Origin: Streptantibioticus silvisoli
Lineage (GTDB): Bacteria > Actinomycetota > Actinomycetes > Streptomycetales > Streptomycetaceae
Length of the DNA stretch: 64,000 nucleotides
Reading direction: 5' to 3'
NCBI RefSeq assembly: GCF_027947535.2
Contig: NZ_JAAGKO020000012.1
Location: forward strand, 1 to 64,000
The notes beneath the pieces are model-generated. The model searched no databases and had not been told where the DNA came from. It saw only the letters and a list, made by a program, of their open reading frames with translations. Positions within the stretch are counted from its first letter, which is position 1. The number at the start of each line of letters is the position of its first letter. Below are positions 35,528 to 44,708 of the stretch, in pieces. The translations under genes were made by a program, and so were the position numbers.

Positions 35528-37549
35528 CTACGCCTCGCCGTAGGAGGACGAAATCCGGTGCGGTACCACCCGGTCCGGCTCGCCGTCGACCGTGACGTGT
35601 ACCGCGTCCTTCGTCACCGCCACCCGGAAGCCGGTCCGCAGCCGCGCGACGCCCGCCGCGTCGAGCGCCTCACCGGTGAGGACGACCAGCGTCACCCACA
35701 CCCGCGCGGCCCCCGCCCCGACCGGCGCCGTCACGTACGGCACGGCGGCGTGGGGGCCGAACGCGTGGGCGTCCTCGGCCCGTTCCACCCCGGCCGAACG
35801 CCAGCCGTGCAGTCCCACGACCACCGACGTCAGCCCGTCGTCACGCTGCGACAGCGCCCAGTCCGCGCCGCCGAGCACCTCGGGCGCCCGCGACCCGGCG
35901 ACCGCGTGGCCGCCGTCCCGGACCGTCACACCCTCCGCCACGCCTTCGGGCGCGTCGACCTCGCTGACCCGCACCTCGCAGGCGCCGTACGGCAACGATG
36001 TCGTCGTGACGTGGTACGTCCGTTCGTCACCCGGCAGTCGGGCCTCGTACCACGACGACGCCCGGTCGTCCCGCACGGCCAGCGGACGCACGACGGTACG
36101 GCGCGACGCGGTGCCGTCCGGGGCCAGCAGGGCGACGTGGGCGTCCAGATGGCGGTCCCGGACGTGTACGCCGGTCAGCGGTGCGCAGCGTGAGGTATAC
36201 GTCAGCTTCGTGTAGTGCGGCTCGTCCCGCGACCAATCGGTGTGCGGCGCGTAGTGGTCGGTGCCGTGGTTCAGCAGCCGCACGATCCCGTCCGCCCGGG
36301 TGCCGTGCAGCAGCCAGCCGGGAGCGGTGATCACCCGCCTGGTGTCCGACTCCTCGATGGGGAGCGGGAGTTCGGCCGCCGTCCACACCGGGTCCCCGGG
36401 CGGTAGCAACAGCCCCAGGAACCCCTTGCTCGCCCAGTACGGCGACGCCGGCCCCGAGTAGGACTGCGTCACCGGCGCGTACGGCCCGTACCACCCCGGT
36501 CGCAGCAGTCCCGCACCGTCGGGCGCCCCGCGTTCCGCGAAATGCCTCAGCGCGCCCGACGCCAGCCGGCGCGTCAGCCCCGGCGGCAGCGGACTCGCCC
36601 CGGCCAGCGCGCCCATCCACACCGGCGCCACCGCCGCGAACCGGTACGTCAGCGACCGCCCCTGGTGCACCGGCGCGCCGTCCGCGCCGAAGAAGTGGAC
36701 GTAATCGTCGAGGAAACGGCTCAGCCGCGCCCGGTACGCCGCCACCCGGCCCCCGTCCGCGCTCCCGCCGCCCGCCCCGGCGATCCGCGCCCACAGCAGC
36801 GGGTAGAAGTGCATCGCCCAGCCGACGTAGTAGTCGAAGTTGCGCCCGTCCCCGTCGCGGTACCAGCCGTCGCCGTCGTACCAGTCCTCGATCCGGTCCA
36901 GCCCGGCGTCGATCTCCGACTGCCGGTACGTGCCGCCGACCGACGCGAGGAACTGCTCGGTGACGACCTGGAAGAGCCGCCAGTTGTTGTCCACCGGGTG
37001 CTTGCCCACGAAGCCGGCCAGCCAGTCGGCGACCTGCTGCCGGGTGCGGTCCGGCAACCGGTCCCACAGCCACGGCCGGGTCTCGTGCAGCCCGATGGCG
37101 ATCGACGCGGCCTCCACCATCGGCTGCGACCGCTCGGTGATCGGCGGCCAGGCGTCCGGCGAGTCCGGATCGGTGCCCGTTGTCAGACCCCGGGCGTAGC
37201 GTTGAGTCAGTGAGTCGATCCGTTCGGTGACCGCCGGGGGGAGCGGCCCGGTCGCGCCCGCGTGCGCGCCCGCGATACGGAAGGAGGCCAGCAGGAATGT
37301 CCGCGCGAAACCCTCAAGACCGTCGGAGTGCTCCCCCGACCAGCTCGCCCGGCCCGGCAGCCGATACTGCGCGAAGCCCGGCGAGGCGTACGGCACCAGT
37401 GCGTCCAGCAACCGGTCGGCCACCGCCTCCCAGTGCGCCCGCGTCCACCCGGTCCGCGGCGACAGCACGTGATCCGGCGGCGGGAGCACCAAGCCCGGCG
37501 CGGGCGGCTGCCACTCCTGCGGCGGAAGGGGCGAGTTCGCTGCGGGCAT
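35528..37549 (-). CDS. DUF2264 domain protein, probable carbohydrate-active enzyme
   Basis: 673 residues. The first ~370 residues form an alpha/alpha-barrel-like DUF2264 domain (GFARTFLLASFRIAG, WLAGFVGKHPVDNNWRLF, DGDGRNFDYYVGWAMHFYP). The remainder is beta-rich, resembling the C-terminal part of heparinase-II/III-like lyases. No signal peptide is seen, so it is probably cytosolic. Start ATG 37549 follows AGGGAG. The sugar substrate is unknown. Confidence 0.85.
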   Translation of the reverse strand: MPAANSPLPPQEWQPPAPGLVLPPPDHVLSPRTGWTRAHWEAVADRLLDALVPYASPGFAQYRLPGRASWSGEHSDGLEGFARTFLLASFRIAGAHAGATGPLPPAVTERIDSLTQRYARGLTTGTDPDSPDAWPPITERSQPMVEAASIAIGLHETRPWLWDRLPDRTRQQVADWLAGFVGKHPVDNNWRLFQVVTEQFLASVGGTYRQSEIDAGLDRIEDWYDGDGWYRDGDGRNFDYYVGWAMHFYPLLWARIAGAGGGSADGGRVAAYRARLSRFLDDYVHFFGADGAPVHQGRSLTYRFAAVAPVWMGALAGASPLPPGLTRRLASGALRHFAERGAPDGAGLLRPGWYGPYAPVTQSYSGPASPYWASKGFLGLLLPPGDPVWTAAELPLPIEESDTRRVITAPGWLLHGTRADGIVRLLNHGTDHYAPHTDWSRDEPHYTKLTYTSRCAPLTGVHVRDRHLDAHVALLAPDGTASRRTVVRPLAVRDDRASSWYEARLPGDERTYHVTTTSLPYGACEVRVSEVDAPEGVAEGVTVRDGGHAVAGSRAPEVLGGADWALSQRDDGLTSVVVGLHGWRSAGVERAEDAHAFGPHAAVPYVTAPVGAGAARVWVTLVVLTGEALDAAGVARLRTGFRVAVTKDAVHVTVDGEPDRVVPHRISSSYGEA

Positions 37550-37935
37550 CCGGAACTCCCTGGCGTGAGGCGACCGGCCGCCCCCATCCTCCGGCCGCCG
37601 TGCCACCCCCGGCAAGACGCCCTCCCGGCCACGGACCCGCCCCACCCGTTCGGCCGGCCGGGTGCGTCGGGGTGGCGGGTGCGTCGGGGCGGGTGGGCGC
37701 TGCGACGCGGGCCGGGGGAACGGCGACGTTCCGCCGACCTCTGGGCTGGGCGAGGTCCGGGAACGGCGTCACCGTCCGGGAACGGCTCCGCGTTCCGCGA
37801 GTTGGCGAAGGGCGCCGCTGTCCGGGAGCGGCCCGGCGATCCGTCAACAACGCACGGTCCACGATCGGCGCCGCGGTCCGCCATCCGCCGACCCCTCGGC
37901 GATCCGCCGCGGCCGTGATCGGTTCGGCGGACCGG
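37550..37935. other. Intergenic region, no gene seen
   Basis: 386 bp between the DUF2264 start and the end of the permease gene. GTCCGGGAACGGC-like words recur three times around 37750-37840. No credible coding frame or clear hairpin terminator was found. Confidence 0.4.
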
Positions 37936-38868
37936 TCAGGAGACGATGTCCTTCGTCCGGAAACGGCGGAACGCCAGCGCCAGGAAGACGATGGCGAACG
38001 ACACCGCCACCGACGTGCCCTTGAGCATGCCCGACCACTCCGCACCCGGCTGGAGCAGATCGGCCCAGGCGAACTGCCAGTGCGTCGGCAGCACTTGACG
38101 CACCGGGCCGAGTGCCGTGATGGCGTCCAGGATGTTCGACAGGATCGCCGCGCCCACCGCGCCGCCCACCGCCCCCAGCGGTGCGTCGGTCACCGTCGAC
38201 AGCCAGAACGCCAGCCCGGCCACGGCGAGTTGGCTGACGAAGACGTAGACCACGATCACCGCGAAGCGGGCCGCCGCCGATCCGGCCGGCAGCGAACCGC
38301 CCGTCGGCAGATCCAGCCCGCCCCAGCCGTACGCCGCCGTACCCACCGCGAGGGCCACCGCGGGCAGCGCCAGCACCGCCAGCGCGCTGAACACGAAGGC
38401 CACCACCGCCTTGCTCACCAGCAGCCGGGCCCGCGGTACCGGCGCCGCCAGCAGATAACGCAGCGAGGACCAGCCCGCCTCCGAGGCGACCGTGTCCCCG
38501 AAGAACAACGCCACCGGGAGGGTCAGCAGGAAACCACTGGAGACGAACACCACCGCCAGCGCGAAGTTCAGCCCCGAGGAGGTCGCCACGTCCACCAGCG
38601 TCGGGACGTCGCCGCGGTCCCGGGGCCGTCCGCCGATCGCGAACGCCGCCCACACCACGATCGGCAGCGCCACCACGACCGCGAACGCCACCAGCGTCCG
38701 GCGCCGCCGCAACTGCCGCACCGCCTCCACCCGCAACGGCAGCGTGCGCCGCGCGTGGTAACCGGCGGCGCCCGCCGCGTCGCCCGCGTGTGCCGTACCG
38801 CCGCGCACCGCGGTCGCTCCGGTGCCGGGCAGTCCCGCGCCCGGTGTTCCGTCACCCTGCTCGCTCAC
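37936..38868 (-). CDS. ABC-2 type transporter permease
   Basis: 310-residue membrane protein with about six hydrophobic segments after a ~55-residue Gly/Ala-rich cytosolic N-terminus; SEAGWSSLRYLLAAPVPRARLL is the typical coupling segment. It starts at GTG 38868, overlapping the end of the ATPase-fusion gene by four bases, so it is its membrane partner. Together they form an exporter with an attached hydrolase. Confidence 0.88.
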   Translation of the reverse strand: MSEQGDGTPGAGLPGTGATAVRGGTAHAGDAAGAAGYHARRTLPLRVEAVRQLRRRRTLVAFAVVVALPIVVWAAFAIGGRPRDRGDVPTLVDVATSSGLNFALAVVFVSSGFLLTLPVALFFGDTVASEAGWSSLRYLLAAPVPRARLLVSKAVVAFVFSALAVLALPAVALAVGTAAYGWGGLDLPTGGSLPAGSAAARFAVIVVYVFVSQLAVAGLAFWLSTVTDAPLGAVGGAVGAAILSNILDAITALGPVRQVLPTHWQFAWADLLQPGAEWSGMLKGTSVAVSFAIVFLALAFRRFRTKDIVS

Positions 38869-41800
38869 GCCTGGCCTCCGATCAGGGTCAAGAACGCGTC
38901 CTCGAGCCGCTGGTGCCGGCCGACCCGTTCCACCGGCACGTCCAGCCGCAGCAGTTCGGCCAGCAGCCCCGGCACGCCGAGCCCGTCGAGCCGCACCACC
39001 AGGCCGTCCTCGGCCGGCTCCGCGCCCGACACGCCGGGCAGCTCCGCCAGCTCGGCGGCCACCCGCTCCAACTGCGGCGCGGTCGCGCCCGGCGCGCCGA
39101 CGAACAGCGCGTCGCTCCCACCGATGATCTCGTCCACCGGCCCGGCCGCCATCAGCCGGCCCTTGTCCATGACCACCAGGTGGGTGCAGCTCTGCTCCAC
39201 CTCCGACAGCAGGTGGCTGGAGACGATGACGGTCCGGCCGCCGGCGGCGTACCGGCCGATCACCGACCGCATCTCGCGGATCTGCGGCGGGTCGAGCCCG
39301 TTGGTCGGCTCGTCGAGGATGAGCAGGTCGGGCAGGCCGAGCATGGCCTGCGCGATGGCCAGCCGCTGCCGCATGCCCTGCGAGTAGGTGCGCACCGCCC
39401 GGTCCAGCGCCTCGCCGAGGTCGGCGATCTCCAGCGCCTGTTCGACCTGCGCGTCGGCCGCCGGACGACCGGTGGCCCGCCAGTACAGGTCGAGGTTGGC
39501 CCGCCCGGTCAGGTGCGGCAGGAACCCCGCGCCCTCGACGAACGCCCCGACCCGCGACAGCACCGGGGCGCCGGCGCTGATGGGCTGCCCGAAGACCGTG
39601 ATCCCACCCGCGTCGGGGGTGATCAGCCCCATCAGCATCCGCATGGTCGTCGTCTTGCCCGCGCCGTTCGGCCCCAACAGGCCCAGGACCTGGCCGCGTT
39701 CCACCCGGAACGACAACTCCCGCACCGCGTAACGGTCCTGCGAGCCCCGGTAACGCTTCGACAGGCCGGAGATCTCCAGGGGGACGGATTCGTCCGGCGC
39801 GTTGCGGCCTGCCGGGCTGCCGCTTGCCGGGTTGTCGGCTGCCGGGCTATCGCCTGCCGGACGTTCACGGGGGGAGTGCCCGCGCCGACCTTGCGGGCCC
39901 GCGCCCGTCAAGTCCGCGCCGCCGGGATCCGTACCGTCGGAGTCCGTGCCCCCGGAGCCGGCGGCGTCGGGACCCGGGGCGGTCGTGCCACCGGCGTCAG
40001 CGGTCCGGCGGCGCCGTCCGGTGAGCAGCAGTGCGGCGGCCACCGCCAGCGCCACCAGCGGCAGGACCCACACCCACGCGGCCGTCGTGGCCCCGGCCGT
40101 CCGCAGCGTCGGAACCGTCGGCACGGTGAGTGCCGAACCGGCCGCCGCCACGCGGTAGTCGGCGGGCGCGGACGGCGAGGAGTAGCCGAGGTCGGTCGCC
40201 GAGAGCACCAGGCGCATCCGGTGCCCGGCGGCGAACTCGTGGTCGACCACCGGCAGCGTCACCGTCACGGTCCGCCCGCCGCTGCCCGCACCGGTGACCC
40301 GCAGCGGTGCCACCAGTTGGTGCGGCAGCGTCTGGCTCCCGTCCGGGCCCACGTCGTAGACCTTGGCGAACAGCACCGCGTCGCCGTCCGCGGCGTCCGA
40401 CGACACCCGCACCCGCACCCGCGGCGCGCCGGTCACCGTCAACGGTTTCGTCAACGGCGCGGAATCGAAGGCCGCGAACTGGCCCGGGAAGTCCAAGGAC
40501 AGGCTCTGCCCGAGCGACGACAACTGGCTCAGCGCGCCCAGCCCCGGCACGCCCGACACCGAGGGCGGCGAGCCGCCGGCCGGGTTGCGCACCGTCTGCG
40601 GGCCGCCGGACAGCCGTACCGTGACCTGCGAGGTGCCGTTCAGCCCCGGGTACCGGTCGGCGGTCGCGCCGCGCTGCACCGCCTCGCCGGTCGTGGTGTC
40701 CACTCCGCCCGATCGGGTGACGCGGAACGCTGGGCCGGTGTTCACCCGTTCGTGCTTGAGGTACGTGTCGAACCAGGTCTGCACCCGTCCGTCGACCCGG
40801 GCGGTCTCCTGGTCACCGCCGTCGTGCCCGCCCGACGACCAGTCGACGGAGACCGGCGCGCCGTTGGACGCGATGGTCCGCGCCATCGCGTCCGCCTGGT
40901 CCAGCGGGAACAGCGAGTCGTTCTGCCCCTGCACGATCAGCGTCGGCACCTTGATCCGCGAACCGACCGACGACGGGCTCGACCGCTCCAGCAGCGCGAT
41001 CGCCGCCGGGTCGGCCCGTCCGGTCACCGCGGCCTGCCGGTAGACGGCGCACAGCGCGGCGGTGAAACGGCACCCGCCCGGCGCCGGAGCGGCGGCCGCC
41101 TGCCCGCCCGCGGTCTTCCCACTGCCGCCCGTCCGCCCCGCGGCCCGGCCCGTACTGGCCGCCCGCGGTCCGTTCGACCCCGCTCCGGACGCCGTTCCCG
41201 AACCCGTTCCGGAAGCCGTTCCTGATGACCCCGACCCGGAGCCCGTACCGGAAGCCGGACCCGCGCCGCCGGTACCGCCGCCCGGCGCGCCGCCGGTACC
41301 GGGCAGCGCGGGGGAGGAGCCGGAGGGGGTGCCCGTCGAGCCGGTGGTGAAGAAGATCCCGGCCCACAGCTTCTTGAACACGCCGGAATCGGCCGGCTCC
41401 CCCTGCGCGTTCTGCGGGAAGAGCGCCTGCGGGAGGTTCCACCAGGTGATCTGCGGCGCGATGGCGTCGATCCGCTTGTCGTACCCGGCGGCCAGCAACG
41501 AGATCGCGCCGCCGTAGGAAGCGCCGGTCACCCCGACCCGCGGATCGTCCGGCCCGTCCTGCACCACGTCCGAACGGTGTCCCAGCCAGTCCACCAGCCG
41601 TTCCACGTCGGCCACCTCGCGGTCCGGCGCGTCCAGCCCGATCGCGCCGGTCGACCGGCCGAAGCCGCGCGCCGACCAGGTCAGCACCGCGTAACCGTCC
41701 CGGGCCAGCGTAGTGGCCTGGCCCGTCATGTCGTCCTTGCTGCCACCGAACCCGTGCGCCAGCAGGATCGCCGGATGCCGCCCACCGCCGGCCGGTGTGA

Positions 41801-42023
41801 AGAACGACGTGTCGATCCGCACGGTCTGCTTGCTGCCCGGCGTCTCCGGCATCGTCATGAACGCGTTCGTCCGGTGCACCGCCGCCGGCGCGTCGTCGAC
41901 CGCGACGGCCACCGACGCGACCCCCGCGCCCAGCAGCGCCGCCACCGCCACCGCTCCCGCGACGATCCGCCGCCGCGCGGCACGGCCGCGGGTCCGCCAG
42001 GGCCTGATGCGGGCCAGATGCAT
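38865..42023 (-). CDS. Fusion: membrane-anchored S15/CocE-type hydrolase plus ABC transporter ATPase
   Basis: 1052 residues in one frame. Residues 1-20 are basic and 21-42 hydrophobic (signal anchor). Residues ~50-640 are an alpha/beta hydrolase of the X-Pro dipeptidyl-peptidase/CocE type: nucleophile Ser169 in GASYGG, Asp369 in GQNDS, His400 in GGHDGG, then the beta-jelly-roll C-domain. A Gly/Ser/Thr linker (about 228-318) interrupts the hydrolase. A second membrane helix lies at 647-667, followed by a disordered linker. Residues ~748-1052 are an ABC ATPase (Walker A GPNGAGKT, YSQGMRQRL, LLILDEP). Predicted topology puts the hydrolase outside and the ATPase inside. The permease follows by a four-base overlap. 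Confidence 0.88.
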   Translation of the reverse strand: MHLARIRPWRTRGRAARRRIVAGAVAVAALLGAGVASVAVAVDDAPAAVHRTNAFMTMPETPGSKQTVRIDTSFFTPAGGGRHPAILLAHGFGGSKDDMTGQATTLARDGYAVLTWSARGFGRSTGAIGLDAPDREVADVERLVDWLGHRSDVVQDGPDDPRVGVTGASYGGAISLLAAGYDKRIDAIAPQITWWNLPQALFPQNAQGEPADSGVFKKLWAGIFFTTGSTGTPSGSSPALPGTGGAPGGGTGGAGPASGTGSGSGSSGTASGTGSGTASGAGSNGPRAASTGRAAGRTGGSGKTAGGQAAAAPAPGGCRFTAALCAVYRQAAVTGRADPAAIALLERSSPSSVGSRIKVPTLIVQGQNDSLFPLDQADAMARTIASNGAPVSVDWSSGGHDGGDQETARVDGRVQTWFDTYLKHERVNTGPAFRVTRSGGVDTTTGEAVQRGATADRYPGLNGTSQVTVRLSGGPQTVRNPAGGSPPSVSGVPGLGALSQLSSLGQSLSLDFPGQFAAFDSAPLTKPLTVTGAPRVRVRVSSDAADGDAVLFAKVYDVGPDGSQTLPHQLVAPLRVTGAGSGGRTVTVTLPVVDHEFAAGHRMRLVLSATDLGYSSPSAPADYRVAAAGSALTVPTVPTLRTAGATTAAWVWVLPLVALAVAAALLLTGRRRRTADAGGTTAPGPDAAGSGGTDSDGTDPGGADLTGAGPQGRRGHSPRERPAGDSPAADNPASGSPAGRNAPDESVPLEISGLSKRYRGSQDRYAVRELSFRVERGQVLGLLGPNGAGKTTTMRMLMGLITPDAGGITVFGQPISAGAPVLSRVGAFVEGAGFLPHLTGRANLDLYWRATGRPAADAQVEQALEIADLGEALDRAVRTYSQGMRQRLAIAQAMLGLPDLLILDEPTNGLDPPQIREMRSVIGRYAAGGRTVIVSSHLLSEVEQSCTHLVVMDKGRLMAAGPVDEIIGGSDALFVGAPGATAPQLERVAAELAELPGVSGAEPAEDGLVVRLDGLGVPGLLAELLRLDVPVERVGRHQRLEDAFLTLIGGQA

Positions 42024-42367
42024 ACGCCATCCTCGAAAGGTCGCGTTCCGGCCGGTATCCCGGCCGCCGGACGAAAGGCCCAGTCTGCCCTGCGGTGATC
42101 ATCGGGGACGCGGCCGGGGTCCCGCCCGGGGCGGTGGCACCGGCGGGCCGCCGAAGTCACCGCCGCTCGCCCGGCCACTCGCCGCAGCGGTCTCGCCCGG
42201 CGTCGTCGGTTCCACCGCCGGACAGCGGAAGCGCCGGTCGGCGGGCGAGCCGGCCCCTCGGGGCGAGGCCGTCCACCGTCTCCATGTCAGTGGTGCGTAT
42301 TACGGTCGTCGTGAACAGTCCGCTCAGGGACCGCACGCCCTGACCCGGAGGAACGGAGGAAGCCGCC
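42024..42367. other. Intergenic region, no gene seen
   Basis: 344 bp between the divergent fusion gene and the small frame at 42368. Apart from the ribosome site for the latter I see no gene or clear structure. Confidence 0.4.
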
Positions 42368-42658
42368 ATGCCCGAGACCGACGACGTCCGCGCCCTGGGG
42401 TTGCCCCTGCCGACCTCCGCCGAGAAGCCAACCCGGGACGAGCGCGCCTGGGCGAAGCCCGGTGGGGGCAAGTCCGGCTTCCGGGTGCGCGGCGAGGTCT
42501 TCGCCGCGCACTGCGTCAACGATGCGGTGATCAGCGTCAAGCGCCCGGTGTGCGTACGGGACGCAGTGATCCCCGCCGACTCCGGAACGTTCCGCATACG
42601 CGCCGATCACGACGTACGCGCCGGCCACGACATACGCGCCGACCCCGGTGGCGACTGA
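42368..42658 (+). pseudogene. YjbR/MmcQ-like N-terminal fragment
   Basis: 96-codon frame with a good ribosome site (GGAGGAAGCC). Residues 5-50 read DDVRALGLPLPTSAEKPT, then SGFRVRGEVFA, which matches the start of YjbR/MmcQ-family DNA-binding-like proteins (VRALALALPETSEKPTW, FRVRGKIFA). The rest of the ~120-residue domain is absent, replaced by a repetitive tail (IRADHDVRAGHDIRADPGG). Probably a truncated gene; a functional small protein is possible. Confidence 0.45.
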
Positions 42659-43095
42659 TGTCGGCTGCGGGTACGCCTCGCCGCGGTGCTCGACGACGCC
42701 GCTGGGCTCGATGACCCCGCTGAGCACGAGACCGCTGCTGCGGGAGGTTGCTGGGGGAGGGGGCGGCACCGGTGACGCAGGACCGTCGGCACCGTCGGCA
42801 CCGGTGACGTCGCTGGCCGGGCACCGGTGCGGGGGTCCCGACGGCACCGGTGCGGCAGCGCGCCCAGCACGGCCGCGGCGGGCTGCCTCGCACCGTCGCG
42901 GCAGCCCGCCCAGCACCGCCGCCGCCCGGCGCTCCGCACCGTCGAGGCCGCCGCCGCCCGGCCATGACGGCCGCCGCGGAGGGGGGGTCGCGTCGGCGTG
43001 CGTTCGCCCCGGCGCGCTCCGACCTGCGCGGCGCGATCGAACAACGGGACCGTCCGCTCTCGATTCCGTGCCCGGCCGCCCGCTACGCTCGCCCG
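42659..43095. other. Repeat-rich intergenic region
   Basis: 437 bp with many GCACCGGTG and GCACCGTCG words, and a 22-bp imperfect direct repeat around 42855 and 42902 (GGCAGCSCGCCCAGCAC). The frame that runs into the stress-protein gene from 42850 has no ribosome site. I see no real gene. Confidence 0.45.
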
Positions 43096-43578
43096 GTGAC
43101 CGATGACCCCGACCTCGAAGGCCAGGACCAGCCGGTGTTCGAACGCGGCACCGACGGACCGAAGGTGATCGTCGCCGGCATCGACGGTTCCGAGTCCTCC
43201 TGGCGTGCCGCGGCCTACGCCGCCGGACTCGCCCGGCGGCAGCGGTCCCTGCTCGCGCTGGTCTACGTCCAGCCGCTCTCGCTGGCCGGTACGGCCGGGC
43301 TCAGCGTGCCGATGGCGGAGGCCACGTCGCAGATAGCGGAGGAGATCGTCGACCAGATCCGGCTGTCGACCGAACGGCTGGGCGACGACTTCGTGCTGCG
43401 CTGGGAGTTCCACACCTTCCCCGGCGACCCGTTCAGCGGCCTGGCCCGGGCCGCCGACGACCTGCGCGCCGACGCGGTCGTCGTCGGCGCCTCCGAACAG
43501 GCCGGCCACCGCATCGTCGGCTCCCTGGCCGTCCGCCTGGTGAAGGCGGCCCGCTGGCCGGTGACGGTGGTCCCGTAG
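43096..43578 (+). CDS. Universal stress protein (UspA family)
   Basis: 160-residue single-domain protein. N-terminal VIVAGIDGSESSWRA and C-terminal ADAVVVGASEQAGHRIVGSLAVRLVKAARWPVTVVP fit the ATP-binding UspA pattern, with GS-x9-G loosely conserved (GASE..GHRIVGS). The start GTG 43096 is chosen on domain boundaries; there is no strong ribosome site. A tandem repeat starts within the last codons. Confidence 0.85.
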   Translation: MTDDPDLEGQDQPVFERGTDGPKVIVAGIDGSESSWRAAAYAAGLARRQRSLLALVYVQPLSLAGTAGLSVPMAEATSQIAEEIVDQIRLSTERLGDDFVLRWEFHTFPGDPFSGLARAADDLRADAVVVGASEQAGHRIVGSLAVRLVKAARWPVTVVP

Positions 43579-43619
43579 AACGGGGTGGTCCCGTGGAACG
43601 GGGTGGTCCCACAGAACGG
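43566..43619. repeat. 18-bp tandem repeat overlapping the stress-protein stop
   Basis: Three consecutive 18-bp units, GGTGGTCCCGTAGAACGG and two near copies, begin in the last codons of the gene (ValVal Pro stop) and extend 41 bp beyond the stop. A further set of GGGCGTCCG and CGGGCGTTGCCGG words follows to 43690. Confidence 0.85.
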
Positions 43620-43694
43620 AAGGGCGCGGGCCGGGCGTCCGGCCGGCGGGCGTTGCCGGGCGTCCGATCGGCGGGCGTTGCCGGGGCCGGCCGG

Positions 43695-44594
43695 TCAGCG
43701 CAGGAAGCCCGCGAGACGTTTGCGCAGGCCGGCCGCGTCCAGACCGTGGGCGGCGACGTGCTCCTGCCACGTCCCGTACCGCCGCAGCTCCTCGCGGCCC
43801 GTCCCCACCCCCAGCACGCGGTGCGGGACGTCGCACAGCGCCTCGGCCACGTACGGCACCGACGTCCCGGCCAGGTACGGCTCGACCAGGACCACGTCCG
43901 ACCGCGCCGCGTTCCGCACCTCGGCCCGCAGTGTGGGGGCGTCGAACGGCCGCACCGTCGAGGCGTACAGCACCGTGACGTCCAGCCCCTCGACGGCCTC
44001 CAACGTCGCGTCCAGCAGCGGGCCCACGGCCACCACGACGCCGCCGGCACCGGACCGCAGCCGCTGGAAACCCTCCGGTCGCACCGGCAGGGCCGCCCGG
44101 TTCGCCTGCTCGCTCAGCCGGATGTAGACACGGCTGTCCCCGTCGGCCACCGCGTGCCGCAGCAGCGCCTCCGCCTCGTCCGGGTGCCCGGGAACGTGCA
44201 CGGTCCAGCCGTCCAGCGTGTCCAGCAGCGCGATATCGCCCGGAGCCTGGTGCGTACGGCCGCCCGAAGCCATGTCGTACGAGCCGCCGGCGCTGACCAG
44301 CACCGCGCCGACGCCCTGGTGGTCGAGGTCGAGCTTCACCTGCTCGAAGGGGCGTTCCACCAGGAAGGACGCGAAGGTGTGCGCGATCGGCCGCAGCCCG
44401 GCCAGCGCCAGCCCGCCGCTCACCCCGATCAGCAACTGCTCGCGGATGCCGACGTCGATGACGCGGTCGGGATGGGCCTTCTTCGCCTCGGTGAACCGGT
44501 CCGACGAGATGACCGCGAGCACCACCGCCACGCGGGGGTCCTCGTCGAGCAGTTGTGACGCGGTCGCGGTGAATCGTTCACGCATGGATTCCAT
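43695..44594 (-). CDS. Transketolase C-terminal subunit (split transketolase)
   Basis: 299 residues containing the pyrimidine-binding and C-terminal domains of a transketolase. The activating glutamate lies in DVGIREQ, followed by GLALAGLRPIAHTFASFL. It needs the N-terminal subunit encoded just upstream to bind thiamine diphosphate. 114 bp separate the two genes. Start ATG 44594, with an alternative ATG nine bases later. Confidence 0.88.
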   Translation of the reverse strand: MESMRERFTATASQLLDEDPRVAVVLAVISSDRFTEAKKAHPDRVIDVGIREQLLIGVSGGLALAGLRPIAHTFASFLVERPFEQVKLDLDHQGVGAVLVSAGGSYDMASGGRTHQAPGDIALLDTLDGWTVHVPGHPDEAEALLRHAVADGDSRVYIRLSEQANRAALPVRPEGFQRLRSGAGGVVVAVGPLLDATLEAVEGLDVTVLYASTVRPFDAPTLRAEVRNAARSDVVLVEPYLAGTSVPYVAEALCDVPHRVLGVGTGREELRRYGTWQEHVAAHGLDAAGLRKRLAGFLR

Positions 44595-44708
44595 CGGGGA
44601 GTCGTCCTTCCGGGGACGGGTGGTTGACGGGGAGAGGCTCGCGAGGACGCTGTCCGGGGGCAGCGGGGGCGTTCATCACACCGGGGTGGGCTGTTCCGGA
44701 CCGGCCGG

